From Rotaria socialis (Eukaryota > Rotifera > Eurotatoria > Philodinida > Philodinidae): a stretch of 64,000 nt of DNA. The position numbers were made by a program, and so were the translations under genes. Below are positions 24,619 through 38,398 of the stretch, piece by piece. The notes under the pieces are model-generated. The model had not been told where the DNA came from. It was given only the letters and a program-made list of their open reading frames with translations, and made no database searches. The stretch spans positions 1-64,000 of the forward strand of contig CAJNYU010001093.1 of assembly GCA_905331475.1 (NCBI GenBank), given 5' to 3'. The stretch's first letter is position 1, and the number at the start of each line of letters is the position of its first letter.

Positions 24619-27600
24619 AATACGCGATTATAGATCGATAGAAAGATAGGTTTACATTATGTATTTTTCTTAATTTGTTATTGTTGCACATGACTGTATG
24701 GAGACCACAATAGTATTCCGTATATGGCATTGTCATGTGTACAGAACTAAATAGTAAATGCTGATCGGCCCGCGCTCATCAAACAATAGAACCAATATTT
24801 CAAGCATTTTCGATCGGTCTAAATCCTTGCTGTTAGCTTTATATAGAAAACTAGTGTATTGTTCGATGCAAATATTTTTTGCAAATGAGGTCTTTTTTAA
24901 TGCTATACGTATAACATAATCTTTCGTGTTTCTACAAGTTAATCAAACATTTATTTGAATAGCCTAGAGCAAAGTAGCTTTCGTGTAAACGTTGGGGTCG
25001 CATATATTCTCTATTATCAGTGCCTGTCTTAATGTGTACAGATAACGACGAACTCAATATCTCAATAATCTTATGACTCTATTATTTGAATAAACAGCTG
25101 CTACTCTATCGGCGTTCTTGAACTACGTTTGTATTCTGTCTTTTTCGGAGGAATATTTCAAACAAAATGCAATTTTACCATTGAGCGATAAAATGTTCAA
25201 TATAAAAGAGAATATACATGAATATATTTTTTTTTTAAAATAGCCTGCTATCAGTAATTCATCACTGTTTTGAGTTCTGAGTAACTTTGATAAAACGAAA
25301 GTCAACTCAGAAATCTCAGATCAAAGTAATCTAAAGAGTTAAAGTTGCAAAGTTTTTCCGAATGCTGAATTCTTTCCACAAGTAGTTTATATATACAATT
25401 ATTTATACTTGCGTGTTAGTCATTTCAAAAGAACTAAGCTATTACAAAAATTTTATTTTATCTGTGAGAAGTCGTCAAAACATGTTTCTACGTTCTTAAG
25501 ACAATCCCTTGATCTTCCTTTTGTACTAGCAAAATGTTCGTTGCTTATTTTGATGAAAGAACTGAGACATGACAATCAGAATAATATTGTGAACAAGACA
25601 GATTGACAGTGGGCTCAAAGAATATTCCTGAAAATCATTCAAAAACTCAAGCTGTTTCTTAGATTTATTCTTTCTTTTTTTATAGTTTATAGAAAATAAT
25701 TTTTAAATAACATATCCATTTTTCTCACAAGAAAATTAATAAGTAACTAGTAGAGAAATGGTTTAAAAGAGTCTTTAGTAATTGAATGCTATTTTTTTGT
25801 GTAGATGTTTTCCATCATAAAAGTTTCATGATCAGTAAATAGTATCTTTTATCAAACAATTAAATCTATATCGAAGCATATGAAAAACGAAGATTAAAAA
25901 GACATATCTGTTGCTTCCTCTTGATTTTAATGTAATTATCTAAAAAGTAGAACGAGTGGGTAAGGGATGCGAAAGACAAGGGAAAATGCAGAACTCTTAT
26001 TATCATCAAAGACAAAACGGCTAACAAGCAAATAACAGTAATGGTTATGGCATGGGCAGAGAAGAGACGACGGAAGGAAATAAATTGATCTGTATGTAGT
26101 TATGGCTGGAATATCATAATTGATGTCATGCGCATGATATCGACTATAAAACATGTATAGATTGAGTGTAGCTTGTCAACATGATGATACATTAGATATG
26201 ATTGTATACGTGTTTACTTCAAATACCGTTTCATGCACGCACAATGAACATATATTAGAGAATAGATTTCGTCTTCTCTTATTTATATATCTGGAAAATT
26301 ATAATTATTTAATACACTAAAAAGGCAAAAAAACACAAGTTTCTTCCATATTTTCGTGTCAATCAATTGCACAGCATTATTAGAATAAACAATGATACCT
26401 GCAGAGGCAAGATAATAATCGTGTGACACAAGCAGAATATTAGAACTTGTTTATTTTTGAATGATCATAATCAGATTATTTTTTGTACGACAGATAAATT
26501 GCTCATATCTGTGCATTTTGACATCATTTTTTATCGAATGAGGATAAATTGAAAAATTGCGATGCAAAGGCTAAACTATGAATTCCTACGCGATTTGAAC
26601 AATATAAAAATTCAGACTTCAAGTTTTTCTTGTCGTACACAAATTCAACTTTTAAACGACCAATGCCAGAGGAATATCTTTAATGAGATTTTTGACAGGA
26701 AAAATATATCAAGGGGTGATAACCTTTCTATTTGATCTTTCATTGTTTTGTTTCCTACTCATATGATAAGAGAAAATGCCAAACTGAAAAAAAACTCCAT
26801 TTTACGATGAATTATAAATAGACTTCCCTACAATTCTCTTCAATATTGATTGGCCAAAATAATTTATGATTTAAATTTTAGTAAGTTATTCGCTAATTAC
26901 TACCTTAAATCTTTTTATACTTCCGACTCACTCAGATATTGGCCTCTGATAAACGATGATATTTCAAAGAAAAATATAAAATTTTTATAGATGAAAACTA
27001 ATACTCAAAACTTTTAGTAAAATCAATCCCAATGACATAAAAATGACTGAAAATAGTTGTTTTTTTGTTGTTGATAGAAATACATTCATATAGTTTATGT
27101 CATTCTGGCTCTCTTAAATAATCGTTATAGGTAAAAATATTTCAGCAAAGGTCGACTAACGTCTAAAGACTATATTATTTTGCTAAATCGATCGACGACA
27201 GCATGAAAATCAATGTCAAATCGATTTTGCTGCATGTAAACAACATCGCTTCATTTTTCAAGGCAATCGCATTCGAGAAAAAAATCAGAATTTTTAATTT
27301 CCATAAAGTACTAATGTTTCTACTAGAAAATCACTGGTTAATTATAAAATATATTGCATCGTACGAAGTTCTTTTCATTGCATAGCTGTTATTACCGAAT
27401 TTAAATATATGTAACATTGAAATCTTGTTTTTACACTTGAAAATAAAAAATATTTTTCGTTCAATAGTTTGCTTTTGAAGACGAGAGAAAAATTACCATT
27501 GCACAATCACTTCCTCATTTGAAATAGCCGACATTAATACATTTCAGATTGATAGGCGTATGAATATATTTAGTTAATCAAATTTAAGGAAAGACTCATT

Positions 27601-28536
27601 CATAGTTGATGATTCATATCGGATAAAGTACACTTCTATGACTAAATACACAGGTATCTATCATAGAAAAGGATAATAAAATGACTTGTCAAGTAAAAAA
27701 AATTCAATATTTACCAATCATTATGTTTTCCCGCTTGCATAATAAGATGTGTTGCATCCTGTGTTCTTATGTTTAATGTTACATACGATGAGATCTTTTC
27801 AATAAATTTGCAACGTCGAGTTCTGCCTATCATCAATGTTGTAATTTTAATATTAGTCATTTCCTTTCTTTTCTTTTTTATTCGGCATATTGATTGCGTT
27901 CGTGAAGTTTTTTTTTTTATCACTCTCTGTTGTCTTTATTCTATACGACATGTCAATGATCAACGAAGCGAAGCACAGCGGGCGAGAACATCAATAAATA
28001 TATCGAGATATAACCTATATAAGCAAATGGGACTGAAATCTATGCATTTTTTAAAAAACTGTTCGATAGTGAAAGAGAACAAAGAGTAAGTAATTTTTGT
28101 TAAGATCTTCTCTAAGCTAAAAAACTACACAAGGTGTACCCAGGAGTTTAATTATAATATAAATGCAAGCATATTCAAATATCAAATAATGTTTTGCTTC
28201 CTATTATAAAAACGAATTGATCATAGTAACACTAGAAGATGAAAAGAATTCGGAGAGAAACTGGTTTTATTGAAAATCAGAAGAGTTTTTCTCAGAGTTC
28301 AACGCAAACGCATGTGAAATAATAATTTCTTTGTAAACACGTTTGATAATGATTTTATAATTGTGAAAGTTTCAACTAAAATGAACATGTCTTTCTCGAG
28401 ACATTCAATCTCAAAGTGAACTCAATGACCCGGTTCTCTCTTGGTGTATTTTTTTCTGAGAATTATTTGGTGTTGATAAAACTTATATGAAGTTTATTGT
28501 CTTCATTTTAGATAGATTGATCTAAAATTATTTACA
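24619..28536. other. Long intergenic region, no gene supported
   Basis: About 3.9 kb of AT-rich sequence. Open frames of 60-106 codons (for example 27769-28089, rich in Ile, Phe and Leu) have no recognisable domain or splice-supported extension. Regulatory content, if any, is not readable by eye. Confidence 0.35.
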
Positions 28537-29396
28537 ATGAGCACTATCGATGTAGAAAATCATGGAGAAAACGTTCCTCCGTCGTCTCCTATTCAGTCGT
28601 CACGTTATGAAACATACGCATCAAAGCCAGTAAATCAAGTTAAAAGCTTCGTGGGTGCAAAATGTACTACTGTTGTTGCTTTTTTTCGAACTATTTATGG
28701 AATATTAAATCTTGTAGCAGTGGCAAGTAATTTTTGTTTGAATTGGCAACTTATTTTATAATTATGAGAATATTATAGATTGCACTTGTTTGTGTATTGA
28801 TTAGCGCTGGCCTAGCTAATTCTGATACAACACGTTTAACGGATGGTCTCGCAGGTCTTTCCAGCGTCAAAATTAGTGCCTATGATACACGCAATTCAAT
28901 TCTGGCTTTTGCGGTGATTGTACTTTTTCTTGTTCTTGTGGATATTATTGTCTATACGACTGGTGTTATTAAACGTTTACCAAAAATATTTGATTTAATT
29001 GTAAGCGAAAAAAATAAAAATAAATTATGAAATAATAATTTTTCTTTAACAATAAGTTTATGATTACTATGTTTGTCATGGCTGTTGTCTTACTTATTCT
29101 CGGGTATGACAAGTATTCGGTGAAAATAATTTTTTTATACATTTGCTTTCGTTCTAATCAATAGATGTTGTTCATCAGCATGGGCAAAAAAAGGGTATGA
29201 TACTAAGGTGGGAGGCGGTAGTAGTTGGGGCAATATAGCTGCTGCTGTTGCATCAGCGGTAAGATTTTATTGTTTTTCAACATGTATGATTTTTGAATCT
29301 TTTTTTATTTAGATTTTTCTATTCATCGCTATGATTGCTATCATTGCCAACTACGTATTACGTATTTTTCGTCCAATACAACGTGATAAGTTTTAA
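28537..29396 (+). CDS. Small four-transmembrane protein, MARVEL-like topology
   Basis: Five exons are inferred: 28537-28722, 28779-29000, 29057-29103, 29165-29258 and 29313-29396. The N-terminus MSTIDVENHGENVPPSSPIQ is polar. There are four hydrophobic helices: FFRTIYGILNLVAVIALVCV, SILAFAVIVLFLVLVDIIVY, FMITMFVMAVVLLILG and IFLFIAMIAIIANYVLRIF. The third is followed by CCSSAWAKKGYDTKVGGGSS, and the protein ends PIQRDKF. Four helices with short cytosolic ends fit MARVEL-type vesicle or tight-junction proteins, but no diagnostic motif secures this. The first intron is open in phase only with a GC donor (GTG|GCAAGT), a classical GC-AG consensus. A poly(A) signal (AATAAAAAATAA) follows within 30 bp of the stop. 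Confidence 0.72.
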
Positions 29397-30715
29397 TCAG
29401 TGTCATCGTTTAATAGTGTGACAATAAAAAATAAGGACTTGTGGTTACGTTTATATGAATATAAAATAGGCTTGCTTTTCTTATTCTGCTATTTAAATGC
29501 GAATATATTTATGAATCGTAGAGATTCAGAAGGTTCATTATAATTTCTATGTGTTTAAGTAATCGTACTAGTTGTTTTGTTTTCGGATGAATTGTTGACG
29601 TCTTACTTTTTTTGTTCTTGCACTGAATACATAAACAAGCAAAAAGGTTCTCAATTTAAAAAAAGATGTGATGAAACAAATAAACCTTGTAATGTTCATT
29701 AAGATACGTTTGTAATACAGAAAAAGTTATCTTTATTGTAGATTTCAGTTCTATGAACTTCTTATATGTTCAAATATAATTGTTTCTTTTGTAAATTAAT
29801 CGTATTCATAATTGATTGATTATTACTTGAAAGTAATCCGGCAGTCTATAAATCGATATTAACCATAAAGAGTACGTTCGGGTCGTATTTTTGAGTATGA
29901 AGAGCTTTCGATTTTGCTTTGCGAACAAAATAGCAAGAGAACTTCCTCGAATTCAATTACTAAACATGCAGAAGAAGAACTTTGATAAGGGCAATTAAAT
30001 AAGGAATAGTCTAAAACATCGAAGATCTTTTCTGCTAAATTTTACATGATTCTATAATTTACTAGCATCACTTTTGAAGTGCCATCGAAGATTATTTTTT
30101 ATTTGATTTATGTAGATGCAGTTTGGCAAGAAGATTAATATCTAATTAACGAATGTTTTTCTTCTTGGTACTGATGCATTAGTTTGAACCCTATTGTTAA
30201 TGTCGACGTTCGAGTTATTCACTGTAAAAAGTATTTTGCTTAGTTAAAAAAATGCTCAAGAACTCCCAGAAATAGAAACACTTCCTTTCTAAAGATTATT
30301 GATAATGCTTATTATTACAATCGCCAGCACAGATTCGTCCAGGTTTTGCTCGAGTGCTTCTATTTTATTTTTCTTAAACAAATGAAACTTATATTATTTA
30401 ATGAAAAGGTCTTCCGATATTTGACGCACGCTTGGTAACTATAATACATTCATTTTGCTTCGAGATTTTCTTGAGTACATGTTATGGAATTCTAAATAGT
30501 TGTCACAAAAGTATCTGCAATGAGATGCTTACATCGTAGGACGCTTGCTACAACGGCACCGAACCAATAGCAGTTCTATTTGATTCTGTTTGACTAGATC
30601 AAAGTTGAATACCATCGATTCATTTTCTGTGCGAAAACAATAAAGAATCTTTATTTTTTATTTACATTTCCCAACAAGACATTCATTCAAAAGCAAAGTA
30701 AAAAAGCAAAAGATT
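29397..30715. other. Intergenic, no gene supported
   Basis: Spacer between two convergent genes. No recognisable coding block or structured repeat was seen. Confidence 0.35.
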
Positions 30716-32003
30716 TCATTTCTGTGATGCTTTGTAATTCGAATAATATAATTGTGCCCGTTGTAAAATTCGTTTCGTTGAACGATGAGACCTTGAAGAT
30801 GATGATGAAGAAAAAAAATATTTATGCAAATCTTCTTCATTTGAGCACGACAGAATTATTCGACGATCTTCTTGTAGAATTGATATGCAAACGAATATTG
30901 TAAAAAGTGATCGAGCATTTGACTTTGCTTGTGAATCAGCCAACGGAGACATTGTATGAATCCAAACAAGTTCGAGTACACGAAGAACATGATCAAACTG
31001 AGAAAATTCTCGTTTACAATCAAGTAATAACCAGCGATAAATATAGAAGTTATCTTCTTCATGAAAATGTATTTTATTCCAAAGTTCATTATCAATCGAA
31101 CGAAATATTGAAGTAAATAAACGAATACGACGATAAATTTCAGTTTGATCCCGATCAAAGAGTGAACTCATATAACGAGTCATTAATGAACAAAATGCAA
31201 AATAACTCAGGCATTCATTCATTAATACATAAAAAATTGGAGTTAACATATCAGTCATACCTATCGATAATTTGAGTGCACAATTAGACAAAAACAAAAG
31301 TTATTTGTTTACCTTGACTATAGCCTGGACTGGGATGATAGACACTATATGTCATCATTATGTTGAACAATTGTTGTTTCTTTTCTAAATCAATGGAAAT
31401 AAATATTGGAAATAATAAATAGATTGAAAAAATAATTTTACTTTTGAAAATTTTTATATGTCGATCAGTACGCCGAACATCTTTTAATATTGTATCGGCT
31501 AGTTTTACATAAAATGAATCTCCTTGAGAAACGCGCTCTTGCCATGCTCGCTTCAATCTATTTTATTATTATGAGATTGAAAGAAATATATACAAATGTT
31601 GCGTTTAAATTATATAAATGTATTACTTGTTGTAGCGAATTTTAGCTCCATTTCGATAGATTCTTTTATCTGAATTGGTCATTGATGATGAATAAATGTT
31701 CAATAGATAAGGCCATGTTATATGACGTTTTTTATGTGATTGTTGCTCATTACTGATAGTTCGTCGTAGACGATTTGCGTCAATAAGCGAACCGTCTTCA
31801 TTTAATAAGCAATCGTCAGTTTGAGCACCAAAACAACTTTTCAATAAATCTACAGAAATGAAAAACAAAACACATGTGAATAAATTTTTTCAAATAAACG
31901 AATAACTCTTCTAACTTTTTATACTTTGCCATATATGCCCATGATGACGATCAACACTATTGAACATTTGATATTCTCGTTGTGAAACTAATTCAATGGT
32001 CAT
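30716..32003 (-). CDS. TBC domain Rab-GTPase-activating protein, TBC1D25-like
   Basis: TBC proteins stimulate GTP hydrolysis by Rab GTPases; TBC1D25 (OATL1) acts on autophagosomal Rabs. Exons inferred on the minus strand: 32003 to about 31927, about 31851-31630, about 31554-31442, 31384-31313 and 31260-30716. Visible family features are a pre-TBC KKRHITWPYLLNIYSSSMTN; the arginine-finger motif DTILKDVRRTDRH (IxxDxxR); the glutamine-finger region HPSPGYSQG|MTDMLTPIFY (YxQG present); NFYIYRWLLLDCKREF (family FCYRWLLLELKREF); and VLRVLELVW. The 57-bp intron at 31385-31441 lies between RTDRHIKIFK and KKKQQLFNIM. It is a multiple of three with no stop, so it could be retained. The N-terminus is short and I see no PB1-like domain as in the human protein. 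The C-terminus has a Ser run, then ends YSNYKASQK. Confidence 0.82.
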
Positions 32004-34043
32004 TTTTTTCCGATTAGTTATGCTGTATACTTTTCCTTTCTTTTGCGACCTATTTATATCCAATACGCGTGATCTTTATGTTGATTTCGCTTTGACTTTG
32101 ATTGACACTTTCATACGATGAAAGACAACATAGAGAAGAGATGATTATTTCTTTATTCATGTAACAATATATCTCACATTGTTATCTTTTTCTTCGATTG
32201 AATAATAGAATGCGACACCGAAATTTATTATTTATCAAAGAGAAACTTCATAAACCTATTCGAGTGTTTATTCCCGTAAACACGATTTACTCGCTGTGGA
32301 TTTACTCGCTATCGACGGATTTACTGTTGATTAATTGCTTCGAACAAGAGAAATGAACAAATGACTTGCCATTTCGTTACTCAACGCTTTTTTTCGGAAC
32401 AAAGCATCGGATAAACATTGAGAGTGTGATATAGGGGTGTTAGTGAAGTTTAATAGGAACAGTCACATTCCACGTTCTTATTGTTTTGTTTTTGATACTA
32501 TATTAATAATAGCAACGATTACTCTTTTGTTGGTGTGTATTTTTTGAATAAATCAATGGAAAGATTAAAGCGTGTAAGCCGTTTATTCCAGAATTAGTCG
32601 GATTGGAGGTTCTTCTTTTTAACATGATTATGTTATTTGTAACATATAGAATGCTTATAGTTAGACATTTAATCTAGAAGAGAAAAAAAATCTATAAAAA
32701 AGAATAACAAGAGAAAGAAAATAATTTTGAGTATAAGCACACCGTAGACAGGTTATACCTCTTTAGAATTTCGTAAAAAGCGATCTTATTTCTTCTTCTT
32801 TTTTTTCTTGATGAATATACGCGTCTTAGTAATGATTCCTGAGACATCCATTGAGTAAGGTAGGATTTTTCAATGAACTTTATTCAATGAATGATCATTT
32901 GATAATAAACTCTTTGTATTACTAATCATGACAATAGATGAAGCTTTATTATCTCCTTTGAATTTAATGAAGTATTTCCGAATTTGAAAGAGATTTAAAT
33001 GACAGTTCGATTAAATAATCATTTTTGTATTTTTTCTTTCTTTCAAATACAAAGTAACAAAAATAATCTTCTTTAACAAAATATGTTAATAAAGTTCATT
33101 TGGTTTTTGAAAATGATGCATATCTAAACTAAAATATTGTCGACTGGAAATTTTTTTAAAAATAATAACAGACAAACCCATTTTATTTTGTCAACATCAA
33201 TGAAAAATTTATGATACGAGTCTCAACTGTCGCAACAGTGGCAGAATTTTCATCTAGCAGAATGCAAGAATTCTGCTGTTCAATACAAGCAAAGTTCTAG
33301 CAGAATTTTGTGTTCCTTATGATTAGTTGACACGCAAAGTTCTAGTAAAATTCTGCTGTGAATACAGAATTCTTACATTCTGGTTGTGAGAATTCTGCCA
33401 CCCCTCTCCTTGTAAATTAGTTTGTGAGAATTTTCGGTATCGTGTTCCATAATTTCAGGAAAAAATAATAAACAAAACCTACTCTGCTTTGGCAAAACGG
33501 TCGATTTGTATACGTATATTGATGTATTATCAACCTCTATTACCAAGGAAAAAAGAATTACTTTGACGTTGTCTGTCAAGCCAATCTATCTATGGTCGCT
33601 ATTTATCTTTCTTGATCGAATTTGGTAAAAGAAAACGGAAAAAAATTAATTTTACACTACAGCTCTTTTGCTTTGGCTATTTTTTTCTTAATTGCAATTG
33701 ATCGTAATGCAGTTTTTATTCTAACTGTTATCAAGCATGTATTAATTCATTAAAAGTTTGGAAAAAAAAAGTCATGAATCAATCCGTAATACTATGCCAC
33801 AATATTCGAAAAATATCTTCATCATTCAAAATTTCATTTATGATCCTAACCAATTTTAAGTGTAGTAGGAAATCATAATTTGTATTATTTATTCTCACTT
33901 TTCATTTTGCTAAAACCACTAAAGAACATCAATCTTATTAAGCGAATAATAAACAGGTAAACTAGTGAATAATAACAATCACGAGAAAAACACTATAGAT
34001 TATAAATAATACGAAACTTTTTCACTGTTTACTGTTATCGTGA
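32004..34043. other. Intergenic with one MITE-like repeat
   Basis: AT-rich sequence upstream of the TBC gene and downstream of the GPCR gene. Apart from the inverted-repeat element at 33236-33406, no structured feature or gene is supported. Confidence 0.35.
33236..33406. repeat. MITE-like element with repeated GCAGAATT/AATTCTGC motifs
   Basis: Left end CAGTGGCAGAATTTTC and right end GAGAATTCTGCCACCCCT are imperfect inverted repeats. The interior repeats GCAGAATT or AATTCTGC at least five times in both orientations. The right end resembles the candidate hAT end at 5644 (CAGGGGTGGCGGAATG). No certain target duplication was seen. Confidence 0.45.
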
Positions 34044-35139
34044 TCATTTATGCTCAATACCACTATCAATTGTTAAGGCAAAGCTTCTGTCAATAGGTTG
34101 AACTTGATTAATATTTGACTTTGCACGGTACTGTTGTAAATAAATATTGAATAGGACAAATTTCAGTTGTCGACGAAATCGAGCCGAACATGCAAGAAAA
34201 ATATAGAAAGTATCCTTAAATGAAAAGAATATTAGTTGAGTGAACTGCGCAAAATGAAAATACATCATTTTTACTCACTGCATAATTGGCATAAATCAGC
34301 AGTGTAAATACACGCTGAGCTAACAGAATTTGATTTTGGAAGATAGGGTCAGTGATATATAATGATATTGAATATCGAATAATATAGACAATAAGGAACG
34401 GAACTACAGTGACAGCAAAGCTGAAAATTTTTGCTAAAACCATCCCTGTTAATTGTTTTTCTAAGCGAAGTCGAACGATATATATTCTTCTGTTGTACAT
34501 ACGATGAACGTTACGGGAAGAAAGAAGACCAAATAAAATCATTATAGTTACAGGAATTACGCCATTAACGAGCGGTAGATTAATATATATGAAATATTTC
34601 GAGAAAACTTCACCCGCATCTGTGATTCGACATATTGTAAGATTTGTCCCTGGTAATGGTTGTATATCATAATAAATAAAAAATGGAATGGCGTGTACAC
34701 AAGAAAGAACTGTAATAATTGCAATTAATCGCCGCATAATTTTCGGATTGATTCCATGATGCCGTTCTGGCATTGATGTTGATATTGACTGATCAATGGC
34801 AGAAAAGCACATCATACTTAATGATATTGTGGCGAAAATTTGTGCAAACGCTGCTCGTATTTTGCATGGTAATATTGCATTGGCATCAAATGTATCGTTT
34901 AACATGCTGGCCAGAACGTCTATTAGTGTATTAAGTATTAGGGTACCATTTTCACAGCATGATAATACAAGTAAACAGACAGCACATGGATTTCTACGAA
35001 ATGTTTTTAGACTTGAGAAAACGACGATATTGAGAAGATTTCCAGCGATACCAAATACAAAAAGAAATAATCCCACAGAAATATTCAAATAACGAATGAC
35101 TGAATCCAAGATATCAATGGTGGTTTTTGGCGATGGCAT
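34044..35139 (-). CDS. Divergent rhodopsin-like GPCR, copy 1
   Basis: Two exons: 35139-34279 and 34214-34044. Seven hydrophobic helices are evident. TM1 is SVGLFLFVFGIAGNLLNIVV (GN motif). A conserved loop SLKTFRRNPCAVCLL follows. TM3 is preceded by ILPCKIRAAFAQIF (disulphide cysteine) and ends SAIDQSISTSMPERHHGINP, with DQS in place of DRY. An ECL2 cysteine lies in GTNLTICRITDAG. TM6 is MVLAKIFSFAVTVVPFLIVY. TM7 ends LLIYANYA|DTFYIFLACSARF, where DTFYIF stands in for NPxxY. It is about 55-60% identical by eye to the receptor at 43432-44528, with the intron at the same site, so they are paralogues about 8.3 kb apart in opposite orientation. The ligand is unknown. The start MPSPKTTIDILD is the first ATG. 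Confidence 0.85.
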
Positions 35140-38100
35140 TTTACTGTATATTGAAATGAAAAAATGTTATGATATTGGGTTGTGAAGAACACTTAATACA
35201 CCTTGATCAGATGTCGATTTTAGTTTACGATATTAGGATGTTTTCAATAAATATTCAAAAAAGAAACAAAGCTCGCACTTATTTCAATCTACCATCTGAA
35301 GATCATTTAGCGCTTCATTAACTAGTTTTTTGTTCGAACAAGAGAAAAAAAACATGCCTTGCATAGGAGAATCTTTTAATCGTCTAACTGTTGCTGGGAT
35401 AGAACAAAAGAATAACTAAATGAATGACTGAAGAAGCTCTCAAAATATAGTGTCATTGTTGTAAAAGCGCATACTTTTATACAATTATAACGGAAATTAA
35501 TTCAAAGAGAAAAATTAAGCATGCACTACATTATTACATAGTCCCTTAAACGTAAGATAAAAGACAGCTACTGGAAATAATCTTTTTCTGTGATTGGTGG
35601 ATGCGTTAGTAGGGTGGGAGGGGGGTGGTGGTGAACTGAGAAAAGCAGAATAAATGGTCTTATGTTGTATAATAAAAATGTTGAGGGAGTTCAAAAGAGA
35701 ATTCATAAAATATTTTAGACACCAAAGAGTTACAAAGTAAAATAATGAAACCTATGAAAGGTCAGATTTCGAATGGTGATCTCGAACATATGTGTAACTA
35801 ATCATTTTTTGATGACAGCTGATTTATTTCGAGTAGACTAAAAGTGAAAAAGAGAATCGAGAAAAGCTTTATGTGCATCAGTTAACAGTTGCTTTCTATT
35901 TATCTTTGTGTCATCTAACGGGTTTCGGATATATTAAAATACTGCTTGTAGAAACAAATATAAATTAATAATGAAAAATCTTGCTGGCTATACCTCATTT
36001 TGAGGCAATATGTCGAAGTCCTAAAGTCTGGCTGACACAAGTTTTGATGCATTATTAGAAGTTCTACAACAGTTGCTATTAAAAAATAAATAGCTTAAAT
36101 CAAGGAAGATTATGACAACACTTGACATAGTTTTGACAGTTGACATGTGCTCTTTGAAATTCTCTCATTTGGAAAAGTTCCCCATTTCTCATTGCTTCTA
36201 CAAACATGTGTTTGATTCATTTAGAATATTTAAGCTATAAAAAATATTAAGTTGGATCGAAGATACGCAAAATGTATAACTCGCATTTGCGTAATAATAG
36301 GATGTAGATAATATTTGGGATATAGAGGAGGAGCTATACATAATTTCTCTTCTCATTTCTTTCTTTCACCTTCTATGAACAATCACCCAATCAATTCAGT
36401 GGCTATCCCAGGTAGCATCGTCGCTTTCAATGTATTTTGAAATATACTGTTCAATTTCAGCTAATTTGAATTTTCTCTACGAACGTTTTATTCTGAGTCT
36501 GCTATTACTTAGACTAGGTGTATCATATGAATTCTCAGAAAGATCCAAGCATATGGAGATAGCTGCGGCACTTTCACTAGCTGCTTAGAGAACGCATCTG
36601 ATAATATGAAATTTTCAATCCTCGCTCCCATTTCCGTCATGTTGCTATGAAAGTCATGAAAATCAATGAACCAGAGTGAGAGTTTATTATTATCAGTAAT
36701 TATCAGCGCTGCATTGCCCATTGTAACGTTCATTGAGTTATTGTTTTGTTAACAACGTTAGCGATTATATTAAATTACGACCGCATGTTTGATGTTGAAA
36801 AGAATATTCTAATTGCTCTTTGAACACTAAGCACTAAATTTATCCATGAATCGTCTAAAGCTTATCTTTTGATCATCTCAAAACGTGCAAATTCAATAAA
36901 TGATGTAATTAGCGTGAAGGAAATAGTGCACGTCAGATTTTTTGTCAGGAAAAGAAAGATTTTAGATCCATTGAAATCCGTCTTGTGGAATAGGATGAAA
37001 ATTTATCTCTTCTAATTATTTTAAATTGGATTTGGGTAAAATATCATTCTCGACAAGCTCACGATGATACTATTTTAAAAACGAATCCACATTCTATTGA
37101 AGATGTGAACACTTTTTTCTATATCATGATTTAATCATTTCATGGTTTGTTACTCCTACTCGTCAAACATAATATTTCAGTGACGTCTTTTGCCAAATTT
37201 AAAGCCCAAAATCAAGTATTCAAGTTCACAAGTTGAAACTATCGAGACAGGATTTTATTTGGCAAAGTTGAGCGTTAATTATTGCAGAATTTTCTACTGC
37301 TCTGGTTGAGACTTGCGCAATTTCCTCATATTCCCTAAAACTTTCTATAAAAAACGTTTTAGTTCTCTAAGCTTCTCTAGGAAATTCCTTAATGATTCAC
37401 GTAAATCCACTGCTGATTATAACGTGACTGTACATTGACATGATCACTTTACGAATTAAGTTATATTTAATTACCCAGAATCAAAGCCAGACGATACCAT
37501 AACCATTTTAATTTCTTTTTATATGACAAGTTTCTAACCGGCAATTAAAGAGTATAATATGATTTATTTCTAACTTATTGAGTTACCAATTAAAGCCGTA
37601 CTAAATTTTTGATAACCAATGAGAATAGGATCATCACAAGGATACTGCTTCAATCATATTAATTGCAAAGTCCATTTCACATTGATAAAAACATGGATAT
37701 GATGATGATGATTTTTTAGGTATATATGAAAGTGAACAAAGTAAATATATCTAGAATGTTGAGACTGTCGAAATAATAAAAATACTGAGGATGTAAAAAA
37801 GCCGCAATCTTAGACACAGAAAATAGGCGCTAGACTATTGATTCATGCTCTATTGTATGTGCATTTATAGAATGTAGAATGCAATTTTAGTGTTTGAACT
37901 TAGTCATTCAGTGTGCATTAGCAATCCATCTACTGCCACTCGCAACTTTCCAGCCCATGCATTAATCATGGTCAGTTCTATTTCGAGATCGTATTCTAGA
38001 GCTTGATGATTCTCTTTGTTTGGATGTGAAAAGTTGGTTTTGCTGATGACTCAATGGTCAATAAAAGAAATTCAGCTATTAATAAGCCTACATCGTGAGC

Positions 38101-38398
38101 AAATCTAGTTGTTTCCAACGATTTCAAATAGAAATTCATAGTTGTACCCTTTTATGTGTTCACTTACAGTGACATTAGAGAGAGCTACGCAATACCTTTA
38201 CAATGAGCCGCAGTCAAATATAAAACTTGAATATCAATGAAATGTTTTTGGTTGTAGTTCATAAGAAAATAAATATATGTTTGTATTTCATTCCTTCTCT
38301 GAAATGAATCAGCGATAAACATGAACATAATCTCAGTTATTGAATAAACCAATTGAAAATGGTTTTCATAAAATTCAACCAAATTTTTAATTCCTTAA
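35140..38398. other. Long intergenic region, no gene supported
   Basis: About 3.2 kb of AT-rich sequence between the GPCR and the repeat island. There is a G-rich run (GGGTGGGAGGGGGGTGGTGG) at 35613-35632 and no protein-like frames. TTAA at 38395-38398 is the probable left target site of the piggyBac-like element. Confidence 0.35.

Noticed and set aside
27769-28089. 106-codon plus open frame with hydrophobic stretch
   Set aside because: The hydrophobic part comes from T-rich sequence. No family resemblance and no supporting neighbours.
34796-35092. 98-codon plus open frame
   Set aside because: It is the antisense shadow of the GPCR exon at 34279-35139.
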